Source of the DNA: Tetrastigma voinierianum
Taxonomy: Eukaryota; Streptophyta; Magnoliopsida; Vitales; Vitaceae
Direction: 5' to 3'
Length of the DNA stretch: 64,000 nt
NCBI GenBank assembly: GCA_016808115.1
Contig: JAEQBH010009483.1
Span: 1 to 64,000 of the forward strand
The notes under the pieces were generated by a model. That model saw only the letters and a program-made list of their open reading frames with translations. It did not search any database and was not told the DNA's origin. The position numbers and the translations under genes are program-made. Shown one piece after another: positions 25,346 through 35,934 of the stretch; position 1 is the first letter of the stretch, and each line of letters begins with the position of its first letter.

Positions 25346-27762
25346 CAAATCTTGCACGCCCTCGTGCAAGGTCTTCCACAAGCGCTACCTCTGAAGTCTT
25401 CCTGTCTTCTCTTACTGTCATCCACTAAGGTCTCTACTGTTCTACTAGCCAAAGGGGACGTTCGGTAAGGAAGTCGGCAGTAACAACCTGCTATGCTCCA
25501 TAAAGCATCCGTAATGCGTCCTTTTCGCATATACTTCCGCTATCCTAGTAAACACTCCTTTTTGCTATACTAGTGGTAATTCCCGCCTGCAACCAGTCTC
25601 GAAAACATCTTCTTCACGAGCTTCTCACGCTTTGCTTTCGGCGATACGCCGCAGCACCTGGTAAGTCTCCTCCTTTAATGTCACCTCTTATTTGTTCTCA
25701 CAATGATTTACTCACGATCGTGTCTTCAAGCCGATACTTCTTTGGTCACGGGCGCTAAAACTCTCGATAGACTTGATGCACCCAACCACGCTCCGCCAAG
25801 GCCTCCGAGAGTAATGCGCCAACTCATGCGCCTTATTCTCACCTTCTAGCGTGCTTCCTCTGCCAATGTTCAGCAACGACATCCTAAGATCTAAAGATAC
25901 ACCCACCTCCTGGGTCCTCCCCTTGTGTAGCTCGATCTCTCTGAGCTTCCACTAACATACGGAGTTGTACATAACAACGACCAATTTTCTTGAACATTCT
26001 ATCACACGGATGTTCACCCACTTCTCGTGGTCTCTGATCTCCCTCTGCAGTACTCCACACCACACTAAGATCATAATCCACTAGCCATCAACGAGGTTCT
26101 CTTCTGTAGACATCCTCTAACTTCCACGCTCTCCTGTGAAGCTTCCTGATGGTCTTGTTCTCACACGGGGGAAGTCATCTTCTCCCCCACTCAAGTCTGG
26201 GGCCGAATCCAGACTCACAATTGCCTCCATTTCTCCTTGAAGGACTTTAGAGCTTCTCCGCTCTCTTCAAGACTGTATGATTTTCTCCGAGGGCTCCTCC
26301 TGAAATCCATTGTCAGTCTTAGCGGCAATGACATTCACATGACTACACTACGACATCGATTGCGCCTACAGAAATTGCCTCTTGAAGTTCATCAACCTGT
26401 CCGTCTCAAACACGTTGATATCCACTATTACAATGGCGAACTCTTTCATTTGTTCTCTGATAGAACCCCCTCGCGATTCTTCAAAGACTCCCGTGCCATC
26501 CCGGCAAAGATAGGGATTGACTCATCCATCCCATCTTGTTAAGGTTTCCTCCTACTATCTCGACATGCAATCAAAGCACATTTCTTCATCTTATCTGTCT
26601 TGATTCTTTATCAAAGCATAACATTCCTTCAACTTCTGAGTGTCGATCTCTCGATCCTTTGCCACCATGTGCTAGGAACTTCGCTCAACATTAGGATCAA
26701 GTCCCCAGACATCTCTGCTATTTCTCCCGGAGTAGTTCATACCTCCCCTCTAGAGGTTCTACATCCCATAGCTTTCGATCCTCTTGAACTTGACCTTCCA
26801 ATGCTTTACCAGTGAACTGCCTTTGATAATCATCCCCAACAAACGTTACGTCTGACACGACTCACGGTACCGCACCGGCCACTCCTTTCCTGCCTCTGGT
26901 CCACGAAACAAGTGTCGGGGTGAAACTTTGATCTCTCGTCGTCTCGATTGGTGGGTCACCTCCATTCTCCATCTTTTCAGGAACTCTTTCCCTGCCCACA
27001 CATTCCTATGATCCATGAGCTATCTCTCGCTCTTGACTTTATCTCCTTTGTCAAGCTAGGTGTGTCGTTAACCACACTTTCCATAGGACTCCATACTTGG
27101 TTTGTTACATGTCCCTCAACCACTCTTGTCATGAGGGCAATGCACAGCGTATTCCGCTCGTGCCTCCTAGTGTCCCACACCTCCAATGTTTCACTAGAGA
27201 CCCAATAGTGGCTAACTTCGCCCGACTCTTGCTTATACTCCATTCTGAGGCCTTTCATCTCATACCTCTTATTTTACCTTGAGTGTAACTACCTTTGTCT
27301 CAGCTGTCAACATACCGTAGAGCCACTCTTGCCTCGGTCTTCTGTCTTTGCTTTACAACAAGGTGCTTCATCCACCTTGCTTCTCGATCATCTTGTGAGC
27401 CTCTGCATACGGTCATGTACTCTTGTTCGGGTGCTCCTCTTTCTCGGTCTCAGAAACAATTCCGCTGCGGTCCCCCCTGCCCGATCATGGATTCCTCTTA
27501 AAGCGGAGTCACTCGGCGTCTTTTAGAAATCTTGACGCGACTCACTCTCGAGCCTCAATGACGGAGTTCAGTCCTCGCCCTCCTGGCGAAGCTGCAGCGG
27601 CCCAACATATGAAACTCTTTTCTACTCTTGACCATCTCTTGGCTGCAGCGACCGCAAACTCGGCTCACGAGCAGCCGATATACTTAGGCTCTCAGCTTTG
27701 GTCTCAGAAAGCACAGGACTGTGAGCCAGCAGCTCACGATACCAGCGGTCACTTGCCGGCCG
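25346..27762 (-). other. Element 1 internal region, no recognised gene
   Basis: About 2.4 kb between PPT and PBS. The longest minus-strand frame (26977-27258, 93 codons) has no recognisable domain. A second copy of the CTCCCCCACTCAARTCT motif lies at 26182-26198. Base composition is more balanced than the GC-rich spacer. I see no relic of pol. Confidence 0.6.
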
Positions 27763-27774
27763 GCTCGATACAGC
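27763..27774 (-). other. tRNA primer binding site, element 1
   Basis: Minus strand reads GCTGTATCGAGC, close to TGGTATCNGAGC, the initiator tRNA-Met site used by many plant LTR elements, immediately inside the 5' LTR. Confidence 0.65.
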
Positions 27775-28847
27775 TGTCACACGCCTATTTTACGACCAGC
27801 GTGTGCGGCGTCTAGCCACATGGGCCAGCCTTCTCTCAATCGATCCTTTCTCATTGGATTGTCCTCGACTTTCTTATAATTAGGCTCCATCTGTCGAGCG
27901 CCTAGATCTGTAGAGCACCAACCCGGCTCAATACACCGCGTATCTTCGACATTGCTCTTGTTTGGCACATCTCGCGTGCCTTTCCTTGCGCTCGTTACTG
28001 ACTCGCGCACTGCTCTATAACAAATGCCTCTCAGGCCTGCTACTTGACTCCCCAAGCACAACCCCCTCGGAACACCATGTTTGAAAGCTGACCTCTCTCT
28101 TTGCTGAAGGTCCGTGTCTGATGGCCCTCAGCATGCTCGTGCGTGAGCCGCTGAGCTACCGCCCCTCGTGCATTACGCTCTGCCTCCACAAGGGTGTCTA
28201 ATATTGTGTGGCGTAAGCCCAGCTAAGGCATCGTGCCCACAGCGCTTCTCATACGCCATTATCGACCAAGACTCGATACGGCGGGATGCCTCGAAGCGAT
28301 CTAATCACTCGGCACACGCTGCTTAGTGCATGTCTCGCCACCACGACGCAAGCCCCCATCTTGCCGACATCTCTCATCCTTGCGGCCCCTCTCTAGCCGA
28401 AGGTAGGAACTCCATTGCGCAAGTTCCCATTGCCTCTCAAGGCGTACATTATCCGATACATTCGATTAACGCCTGTCGGAGCCTCGGCGACATATGGGCG
28501 ATATATCACCGGCCTGATCCATACGCCCCTCGCGGATAGGCGGATCTTTCATGTGCTATGTTTATTTGGTTTCGCCACGCGCCTTGGCTCATCGGGAAGC
28601 GACTTCGACCGACCAGTTTGTGCGAGGTGAAGCCAACACCCGTCCTAGTGCATGACTACGGACTGACTCCCTCGCTCTAGGTGGTCTACTCTCATGCCAC
28701 TGCACTCCTGAGAAACTGAAACCACTCATTGCGCTCATCTGCCGACCTCATTGTCCTCACAGACTCTCCTCACGCAAACCCCAATCAACACATTTTCTCA
28801 CGGCACACTCTCAATTGCCCGGCTCGGTCAAACATACAGTGTGTAAC
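27775..28847 (-). repeat. 5' LTR of element 1
   Basis: About 1,073 bp, the partner of 24257-25331. It starts (plus strand) TGTCACACGCC and ends AGTGTGTAAC at the 18S junction. It would carry the element's own promoter; no clear TATA box is assigned given the noise. Confidence 0.88.
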
Positions 28848-29193
28848 GATGAGCCATATCCTACCATCGAAAGTTGATAGAGGCGGATATTTGAATGATG
28901 CGTCAGCCGGCACGATGGCGGTGCGATCCGTCGAGTTATCATGAATCATCGGGCAGCGAGCATAGCCAGCGTCGACCTTTTATCTAATAAATCATCCCTT
29001 CCCGGAAGTCGGGGTTTGTTGCGTGTTGGCTCTAGAATTATTTCACGGTTATCAGAGTAGCAAGTACCATCAAACAAATATAACTGATTTAATAAGGCAT
29101 TGTGATTTCACGGTCACGAATTAGTTCGCGCACACATGCATGGCTTAATCTTTGGGAACAAACATATATGACTATTAGCGGGATCAACGGGTA
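28848..29193 (-). rRNA. 18S rRNA, unit 2, 5' portion (interrupted)
   Basis: The first 340 or so bases of 18S, from the ATATCCTACCATCGAAAGTT side of the insertion to GGATCAACGGGTA at 29193. Adjacent to the ETS, so a Pol I transcript of this unit would run into the element after about 340 nt of 18S. Confidence 0.94.
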
Positions 29194-29825
29194 GCATTCT
29201 TGTGCAACGTCGAACCGCATACACCTACCCTAGACCACAATGGGTGTCGAGGAGGCAAGCGAGCGATCGTCGTACATCTGGCGTCTGGCGATGAGCGGCT
29301 TAAGCTCGAGGCGATAGTGTGATCTTTAGATCCCATGCCCGTGTTAAGAAGTTCCGCATCGAGAGCACGAGCCATCATCGCGGCATTGTGAAACCCCTTG
29401 GCATGGTCGGCGTGGGAGTACCGAACGCGATGATCGCTTGCAGTACCTGCCCACGCGAAGCGGCCCCAGATGGAGAAAGGCAACATTAGAAAATTCCATC
29501 GATTGGGAAGGCAACACGAGACCATTATTGTTGATGCCCCGGCTTGATTCAAAGCGCTTTGCTTCTAGAATGAGGAGGGCGTGGGGCAATAGTTAGATTG
29601 ATTGCGAGCAAGGAACTACGACCCGTTACCCGAAACACCGCTCCTGTAAGCCAGGTTGACTTCCAAGATGCACCACACAGAACCGTGACTATTTGGGAGT
29701 TGTCTCCTAAGAAGCACAGGCAACAAGTGATGCCTTTGTAGTACCATTGTAGGCATGAGAATGATAACACTATTTCAAGCAACCGAATAGTTGGTCAAAC
29801 GAGAAGACAAGCCTAGGCAAACAAG
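29194..29825 (-). other. 5'ETS, 18S-proximal low-repeat part (unit 2)
   Basis: Counterpart of 12301-12940 with CTAGACCACAATGGGTGTCG at 29231 and GATAACACTATTTC at 29763. No insertion or gene is seen. Confidence 0.78.
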
Positions 29826-31509
29826 ATTGCAAAGCCTAAAGCGGAGTCTAGCCACCATGTCTAGGCAATGAACTTGCCGAGGCAGGTGTCTAGGCATGGC
29901 ATGGTATTATAGGCGAGCACCATGTCTAGGCATACTTTTCATTGGAGCACCGTGCTGAGCATGTCGTAACACTAGTCCCGGGCACCGTGCTTAGGCAAGG
30001 CACTAGGGGGAGGAACCGTGCCTAGGCAAGGCACTAAGCCAAGGAACCTTGCCTAGAGCGAACACTAAGCCCGAGGAACCTTGCACAGGCAAGGCACTAA
30101 GCAGAAGGCCACGCAGGCATGGCCCAGCACCATGCCTGGGCGTATAAACCAGGCTTCATGCACAGGCATACTAGGACAAGGCACCGTGCCTAGCCAAGGC
30201 ACTAGCGGAGCACCATGGCTAGGGAGCAGGGGAGCATGCTTGCAGTGTGGGGAACATCGGGTGCATGGGCTTGGGAGGCCAAGGGCAAGCGGCATGGCGT
30301 CTTAGACAACGAGTCGACAAAGGCGCATGGGAGGAATAACAGCGGGATTATTGTCTAGGCCCTATCACGGGCAATCGGATGTAGAGACTTGGGGGGGTGG
30401 CATGAGCGCGCCCATGCCACAGAGTGTGGCATGGGTGTGTGCATAGGGCGACCTGACGACGTGCCTGAGCCGTGGCACCATGCCTAGCGGCCCGCAAAGC
30501 CCAGGCTGCTCTTTAGGCATGCAGCTGGGCCGGGCATTGTCGGCGCCTGGGCATGCACTAGGTGAAGGCACTGCTGCCTAGGCAAGGCACTGAGCGAAGA
30601 GCGCCATGGCTAGGCATGCACTAAGCGAACCTTGGCCAGATGCTGAAGCCGAAGGCCAGATGCGCAGGCATGAACTAGGCTGGCTGCAGTGACCTAGTCC
30701 GTGCACTAGGCGAGGCACCTGTCTAAGCATGCACTAGGCCGGGAGCGCCTGTCGAGGGCATGCACTAGGCCGAGGGCGCCACGTCGAGGCATGCCGACCG
30801 AGGGCACCATGCCCGGAGCAAGGCGCGGGAGCGCCACTGTCGGGGGGCATGCAGCAAGCCAGGAGCACCACTGTGCAGGCATGCACTGAGTCGAGGAACT
30901 TTGTCTGGGCATGCAGGCGAAGGCGCACTGTCGAGGGCATGCCTTGGTGAGGCACCATTGCCCGGGCAAGGCACTGGGCCAAGGCACCACTGTCTAGGCA
31001 TGCACTAGGCCGGGGGCACCTGTCGAGGCATGCATGGCCAGGAGCACCATGCCCGGAACAGGCGGAGACAGCCAGGGCAGATGTTAAGGCAGGTGTGCTG
31101 GCGGGGGCACCATGCCCGACGGGTGCTAGGCCCAGGGGCACCGTGTCTGGGCAAGGGTGCTATCTTGGGGCACCATGTCTGGGCAGGTGCTAGGCCCGAG
31201 GCACCGTGTCTGGAGCAGGGTGCTAGGCCGGGCTGTGCCGGGGCAAGGCGGGGCAGCCAGGGCCAGTGTCTGGGCGGGTGCTGGCGGGGCACCGTGCCCC
31301 AGCCGGGTGGCGGGGCGCCGTGTGCAGGCAAGATTGCTATCTTGGGGCACCATGTCTGAGCGGGTGCTAGGCCAGGCACCATGTCTGGGCAAGGTACTGG
31401 CGGGGGCACCTGTCTGGGCATGCACTAGTGGGGACAGGTGTCTGAAACGAGTCTTGGCGGGGCACCATGCCGAGAAGCGAGGTACTAAGCAGGTGCCTGG
31501 GAGCGTGCG
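29826..31509 (-). repeat. Type A IGS subrepeat array (unit 2)
   Basis: Repeats of GGCACC...GTCTAGGCATGCACTAGG. GGTGCTATCTTGGGGCACCA variants cluster at 31150-31350. M1 sits inside. Confidence 0.8.
30222..30470 (-). repeat. ETS module M1 (unit 2)
   Basis: GCATGCTTGCAGTGTGGGGA, GGGCTTGGGAGGCCAAGGGC, GAGTCGACAAAGGCGCATGG, then the palindrome arms CCCATGCCAC (30411-30420) and GTGGCATGGG with a longer loop than elsewhere. Confidence 0.75.
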
Positions 31510-31830
31510 GCGGAGACAGCGTGGGGGGCGAGGGGCATGCAGCCGTCTCGAGCATAGCGTGGGGGACAACGTGGGGGGAATGAGGGCGTAAGCACAGCAT
31601 TAAGAGGCGTCGGAGTCCATAGGCAGGCGACCATGGAGCAGCGACATGGCATCTTGGAGCAGCAGTGGGCTGCAGCATTGCGTGGGAGAAGCGACCTTGG
31701 TCATTGTCTGGCTGCAGGCGTCGGATGTCGGGCAATGGGTGGCATATGGTGCGCCCATGCCGCGGTGGCATGGGTGTGTGCGCCGGGGGCAGCAGCGAGC
31801 TGCGTGCCTGGGCGAGTCTTATTGCCAAGC
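31510..31830 (-). repeat. ETS module M2 (unit 2)
   Basis: GGGGCATGCAGCC, GCGACATGGCATCTTGG and the palindrome GCCCATGCCGCGGTGGCATG at 31753-31772, with compensated G:C pairs at the tip. It ends in AAGCCCATAGAGGCAACCAC. Confidence 0.72.
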
Positions 31831-31955
31831 CCATAGAGGCAACCACCCCCGCCAAGGAAGCGATATAAGCCTTTTGGAAAAATGCGGAGACATCACGCAT
31901 GCTTGAGGAACATAATGGCAAATTTTAACCGGGAGCGATTTTAGTCCCGTTTTTT
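31831..31955 (-). promoter_or_regulatory. Candidate Pol I promoter block (unit 2)
   Basis: GATATAAGCCTTTTGGAAAA at 31862-31881, then GCGGAGACATCACGCATGCT and CATAATGGCAAATTTTAACC. Same arrangement as the other units. Confidence 0.4.
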
Positions 31956-32470
31956 TGCGGATTATAATAACATAATAATTATACATGGCCAAGAAAAAAA
32001 AGAAAGAAAAAAAAATTTGGACCTTGAAAATATTTATTTTATTTATTTACTAGAAAAATAGGGAAAAATAAGGAAAAATAGGAGAAAATAGTAAAAATAT
32101 TTTAAAAATTCATTTTTCACATGGAAAAATATTTGGGACAGAATTGATCGATTTGAAGAGTGGAGGAAATATTTTATTTTAATTTATTTACTGAAGAAAA
32201 AATAGGCGAAAAATGGGGGTAAAGCAAGGGGGGAAAAATAGGGAAAGAGGGGAAAATAGGGAAAGAATTGATTTAGATTTGACTCTTTGGAATGCAATAT
32301 TTTACTATAAAAATATTAATATTTGATAATATTTTAAATGAAAAGTGATAATTTTAAAATTTTTTCTCACAAATATAGGAATATAGGGAAAACATGGGAA
32401 AAGGTATTGAAAAACATTTTTTTGTCATGAGAATGATATTTTGAGCAAATGAATGAGAAGAATGGAATGA
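31956..32470. other. AT-rich IGS island (unit 2)
   Basis: Counterpart of the other islands; AATATTAATATTTGATAATA near 32309 and GGGGAAAATAGGGAAAG near 32251. No gene is seen. Confidence 0.85.
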
Positions 32471-33905
32471 AAGCGAGCATGGTTGGGGAGCGATTAAGGC
32501 ATAGGTGCGGAAGAGCACCAATATTGTCGGGTGCGATGGCATGGAGGACCTTGAGGGTTGTGGCACCATCAATGCAGAGGCACCTATCAATATTGCAAAT
32601 TACATTTCTTGCACGATGGAGCGGGTTGCCGTGGCGTGGCAAAGCACTAGGCGGGCGCCGGTGTGTCGGCATGGCATCTGATAGCACTGGGGCGGGGCCA
32701 CGGGTGTGTCTAGGCCTTGACAAAGCACTAGGCCCAGGGGCTGTGTCTGGGCGGCATGGCACTGGCGTGGGGCCGTGTGTCTGGGCATGACAAAGCGCTG
32801 AACCCGAGGCCATATGTCTGGGCATGTGGCATAGCACTAGGCCGGGAGCCAGTGTCTATGCATGGCATGCCATAGCACTGGCGGCCCAGGGCCCCGGGTG
32901 TCCTCAGGCATGGCATGCCATAGCACTGGCAGGGCCAGGAGCCCAGAGGCCCTGGTGTGTCTAGGCATGGCGTACCATAGCACTACCAGGCGGCCGGCGT
33001 GGGGCCCGTGTGTCTGGGCATGGCATGCCATAGCACTAACCAGGGCGGGCCGGTGTGTCTGGGCGTGGATGCCATAGCACTTGGCCAGGGCCCCGTGTGT
33101 CCTAGGCATGGCCACCCTTGTGCTTGGGGCCAGGCGCGGAGGGCCGTGTGTCTGGGCATGGCATGCCCTTGGCTAGGCGCGGAGGCCAGTGTGTGCAGGC
33201 ATGGCGTGCCATAGCACTAGCCCCAGGAGCCCACGAGGCGCGGAGGCCCGATGTGTCTAGGCATGGCATGCCATAGCCTGCCAGGCGGGCCCGTGTCTAG
33301 GCATGGAATGCCATAGCACTAGCCAGGCCCGTGTCTAGGCATGGCATGCCACTTGGCGAGGCCGGCGCGGAGGCCAGGTGTGTCTGAGCATGGCATGCCA
33401 TAGCATAAGCGGAGGCCGGTGTGTCTGGGCATGGCGTGCCATAGCCTGGCAGGGCCCAGGCGCGGGCCGTGTGTCTGGGCATGGCGTGCCATGGCACTGT
33501 TTGGAGGCCCGGGTGTGTCGGCGTGGCATGCCATGCCTGGCAGGAGCCCCGTGTGTCTGGGCATGGCATGCCGCTTAGCGCTGGCAGGGCCGGGTATTGT
33601 CTGGGCATGGCGCGCCATGGCATAAACGCGGAGCGTGTGTCTAGGCATGGCATGCCGCCTTGGCAGGGCCCGGGTGTGTCTGGGCATGGCGTGCCATGGC
33701 ACTAGGCGCGGAGACTGTCTGGAGCATGGCATGCCATGGCACTGGGCGCCCGGGCATGGGGCGTGTCTGGGCATGTGTGGCCTTGGCACTGGGCGGGGCC
33801 CCGGTGTGTCTGGGCATGGCATGGCGTGGCATAGCCTTGGCAGGCGCAGGGGCCCCCAGGTGTGTGCAGACGGCATGTAGCCAGCAAACCGAGGCAGGTG
33901 TCTGG
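32471..33905 (-). repeat. Type B IGS subrepeat array (unit 2)
   Basis: Lead-in to about 32640, then GTGTGTCTGGGCATGGCATG repeats. CTGGGC replaces CTAGGC more often than in unit 4's array, a subfamily difference or a base-calling bias. Confidence 0.83.
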
Positions 33906-33980
33906 GCATGGAATGGCACATTCATGATAGAAATAAACCTCTCAACCCTAAAAAACAATGTTTTTAAACTGGGGCGGATT
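33906..33980 (-). other. Conserved B/C link (unit 2)
   Basis: GGCACATTCATGATAGAAAT at 33914-33933 and AAAAAACAATGTTTTTAAAC at 33952-33971 with the AAAAAC/GTTTTT inverted repeat intact. Confidence 0.7.
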
Positions 33981-35540
33981 TAATCACGTGTCTAGGCCGA
34001 GGCACCGGCGAGGCATGCTGTAGGCCGAGATCAGTGTCCCAGGCATGTCATGGCTGCAGGCCCAGGGCACCGCGCGAATCGCCGTGTCGAGGGCATGTAG
34101 AGCATGAGCCGTGCCCGCGGGTGCTAGGCAGAAGCCTTGGCCAGAGCAGTTCTGGGCATGCAGCAGGCCGAGATCAGTGCTGAGCAGCCGCTGCGCCTAG
34201 GCGAATCGCGGGTGCTAGGCATGCCATGGCACTAGTAGAGCGCCACGGGTGCTTAGGCAAGCACACGGCGGGCGCCGTGCGAGGCCATGACACTAGGCGA
34301 ATCACGCGCCTGGGCATGCCATGGCACTGGGCGAGATCAGGTGCGCTGGGCATGTCGTAGCACTAGGCGAGGTAGGTGTAGAGCGAGCGCGCTGATGAGG
34401 CAATTCTTGGGCCGTGACAACTGAGCGGTCTTGCCTGGGCATGTCATGGCACTGGTAGGAACTGCCGTGCCATGCCATGGCACTGAGCCGAGGAGCACCG
34501 TGCCCATGCCATGGCACTGAAGGCGAGGCAGGTGTGAGACCATGTATTCTTGGGTGGGGGCAGTGCGAGGCATGCCTTTGCGGCTAGAGGGCACCTGATG
34601 TGGGCATGGCGTGTCGCTAGGCCGTGGCACCTGTCTGGAGCAAGGGCGCTGGGGCGGAGACCACTGGTCTGGGCGTGTCGTGGCACTGGAGCGGAGCAGG
34701 TGTCTATTCATGGCGTGGCGCTGGGGCCCGGGGCCTTGGGTCTTGGGCAGGCACTGGGGGCTGGGGATCTTGGGTCTTTGGGCGTGTGGGCGTGGCGCTG
34801 GGCCCGGGGCAGGTGCCCGGGCGTGTCATGGCGCTAGGCGGGGGCAGGTCTTCGGGCGTGTCATGGCACTGGGCCCGGTGCGGGTAGGCATGTCGTAACC
34901 TTAGGCAGACATCACCGTGCTAAGCGGCGCGGCCCGGAATCGCCGGTGCCTGGGCGTGTCATGGCACTGGAAGGCCCGAGCGCCGTGCCTAAGCGAGCAC
35001 AAGGCCGAATCACGGGTGCCTAGGCATGTCATGGCACTAGGCCCGGTACGGCCGTGCCTGGGCGTGTCATGGCAGAGCCGAGGCAGGTGCCTGGGCGAAG
35101 CCTGGTAGAGATCACGGGTGCTGGGCATGTCATGGCACTAGGCCGGCGGAGTGCTGGGCATGTGTCATGGCGCTAGGCCCGAGCCGCGGAGTGCTGGGCG
35201 AAGCTACTTGGCCAGAGCGCGGAGTGCGCGCGGGCAAGCGCTTGGCCCAGAACGCGTGCCTGAGCAGCGCGGCCGGGCATTGTGCCTGGGCAAACAGCGG
35301 GCGCGACGCCGCGGAGTGCGCTTTGGGCATGTCATGGCACTAGGCGGAATCAGGTGCCTGGGCATGGCACTGGGCCGAGATCAGGTGCCTGGGCATGCCG
35401 TGGCACTGGGCCTGAGCCCGGGGCCGCCGTGACTGGGCATGTCCGCGACGCTAGGCCGAGGCACGTGTCTGAGCGCGACCCTAGGCGGGGCAGGCGTGAC
35501 GCTGGGCATGCCATGGAACTAGGCCGGGGCAGTGTCTAGC
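33981..35540 (-). repeat. Type C IGS subrepeat array (unit 2)
   Basis: Degenerate GGGCATGTCATGGCACTAGG repeats with ATCACGGGTGC spacers. A section near 34720-34800 has lost the pattern to GGGTCTTGGG runs. Confidence 0.78.
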
Positions 35541-35785
35541 TTTATGGCCTAACTTAGCATGGGGGAGCGACGTATCATGGGGGTGGGGGCGACATGTAAT
35601 GGCATGGTCGGGCACAAGGGACACCACACCATGCCTCGGAGCGGTCTACCACGTGATCGGGCAACATGTCACAGATGGGCGCAAACACGGCCAGAGGCAC
35701 CATGGCATAGCCCCGTGTGCAAGCAAGTCGTCTTTGATGCGGAATTCGCTTGTCGATTTCGGGCAAGGCAATCGCCTGTCGCTTC
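35541..35785 (-). terminator. 25S-proximal spacer block, possible terminator region (downstream of unit 3)
   Basis: GCGACATGTAATGGCATGGT at 35588 is kept, while the first copy of the pair is shortened (GCGACGTATCATGGGGG). Followed by GACACCACACCATGCCTCGG. Confidence 0.35.
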
Positions 35786-35934
35786 ACCATTTTAAGTTCG
35801 CTTTTTTATTCCATGCGCATGCTTTATGTGGTCGGCCAGGAAGATTTGTTCACGGTCAGGGCTTCAGTACCACCGAATGCGTTCGAACCTCTTGTCGGAG
35901 GATGAAAAAGGAAATGCGGGTGGATGGGTTCGAG
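35786..35934 (-). other. 3'ETS / 25S-flanking spacer (unit 3)
   Basis: TTATTCCATGCGCATGCTTT and CGTTCGAACCTCTTGTCGGA lead up to the 25S end as in the other units. Confidence 0.65.

Larger units (their letters stand above)
24257..28847 (-). mobile_element. LTR retrotransposon inserted in 18S, no recognisable coding region (element 1)
   Basis: A 4.6 kb insertion with two direct LTRs (24257-25331 and 27775-28847), TGTTAC...GACA ends on the minus strand, a primer binding site beside the 5' LTR (27763-27774) and a purine tract beside the 3' LTR (25332-25345). A 5-6 bp target duplication flanks it (GGTGAG/GATGAG). The interior of about 2.4 kb shows no gag, protease, RT or integrase match that I can recognise, so it resembles a large non-autonomous (LARD-like) element. 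Orientation is the same as the rRNA. It could be an autonomous element deleted inside; no relic was found to support that. Confidence 0.85.

Noticed and set aside
24257..28847. Group I intron or R2-type non-LTR element as an explanation for the 18S interruption
   Set aside because: Long direct terminal repeats, PBS, PPT and a short target duplication fit an LTR retrotransposon; no intron core or poly-A tail was seen.
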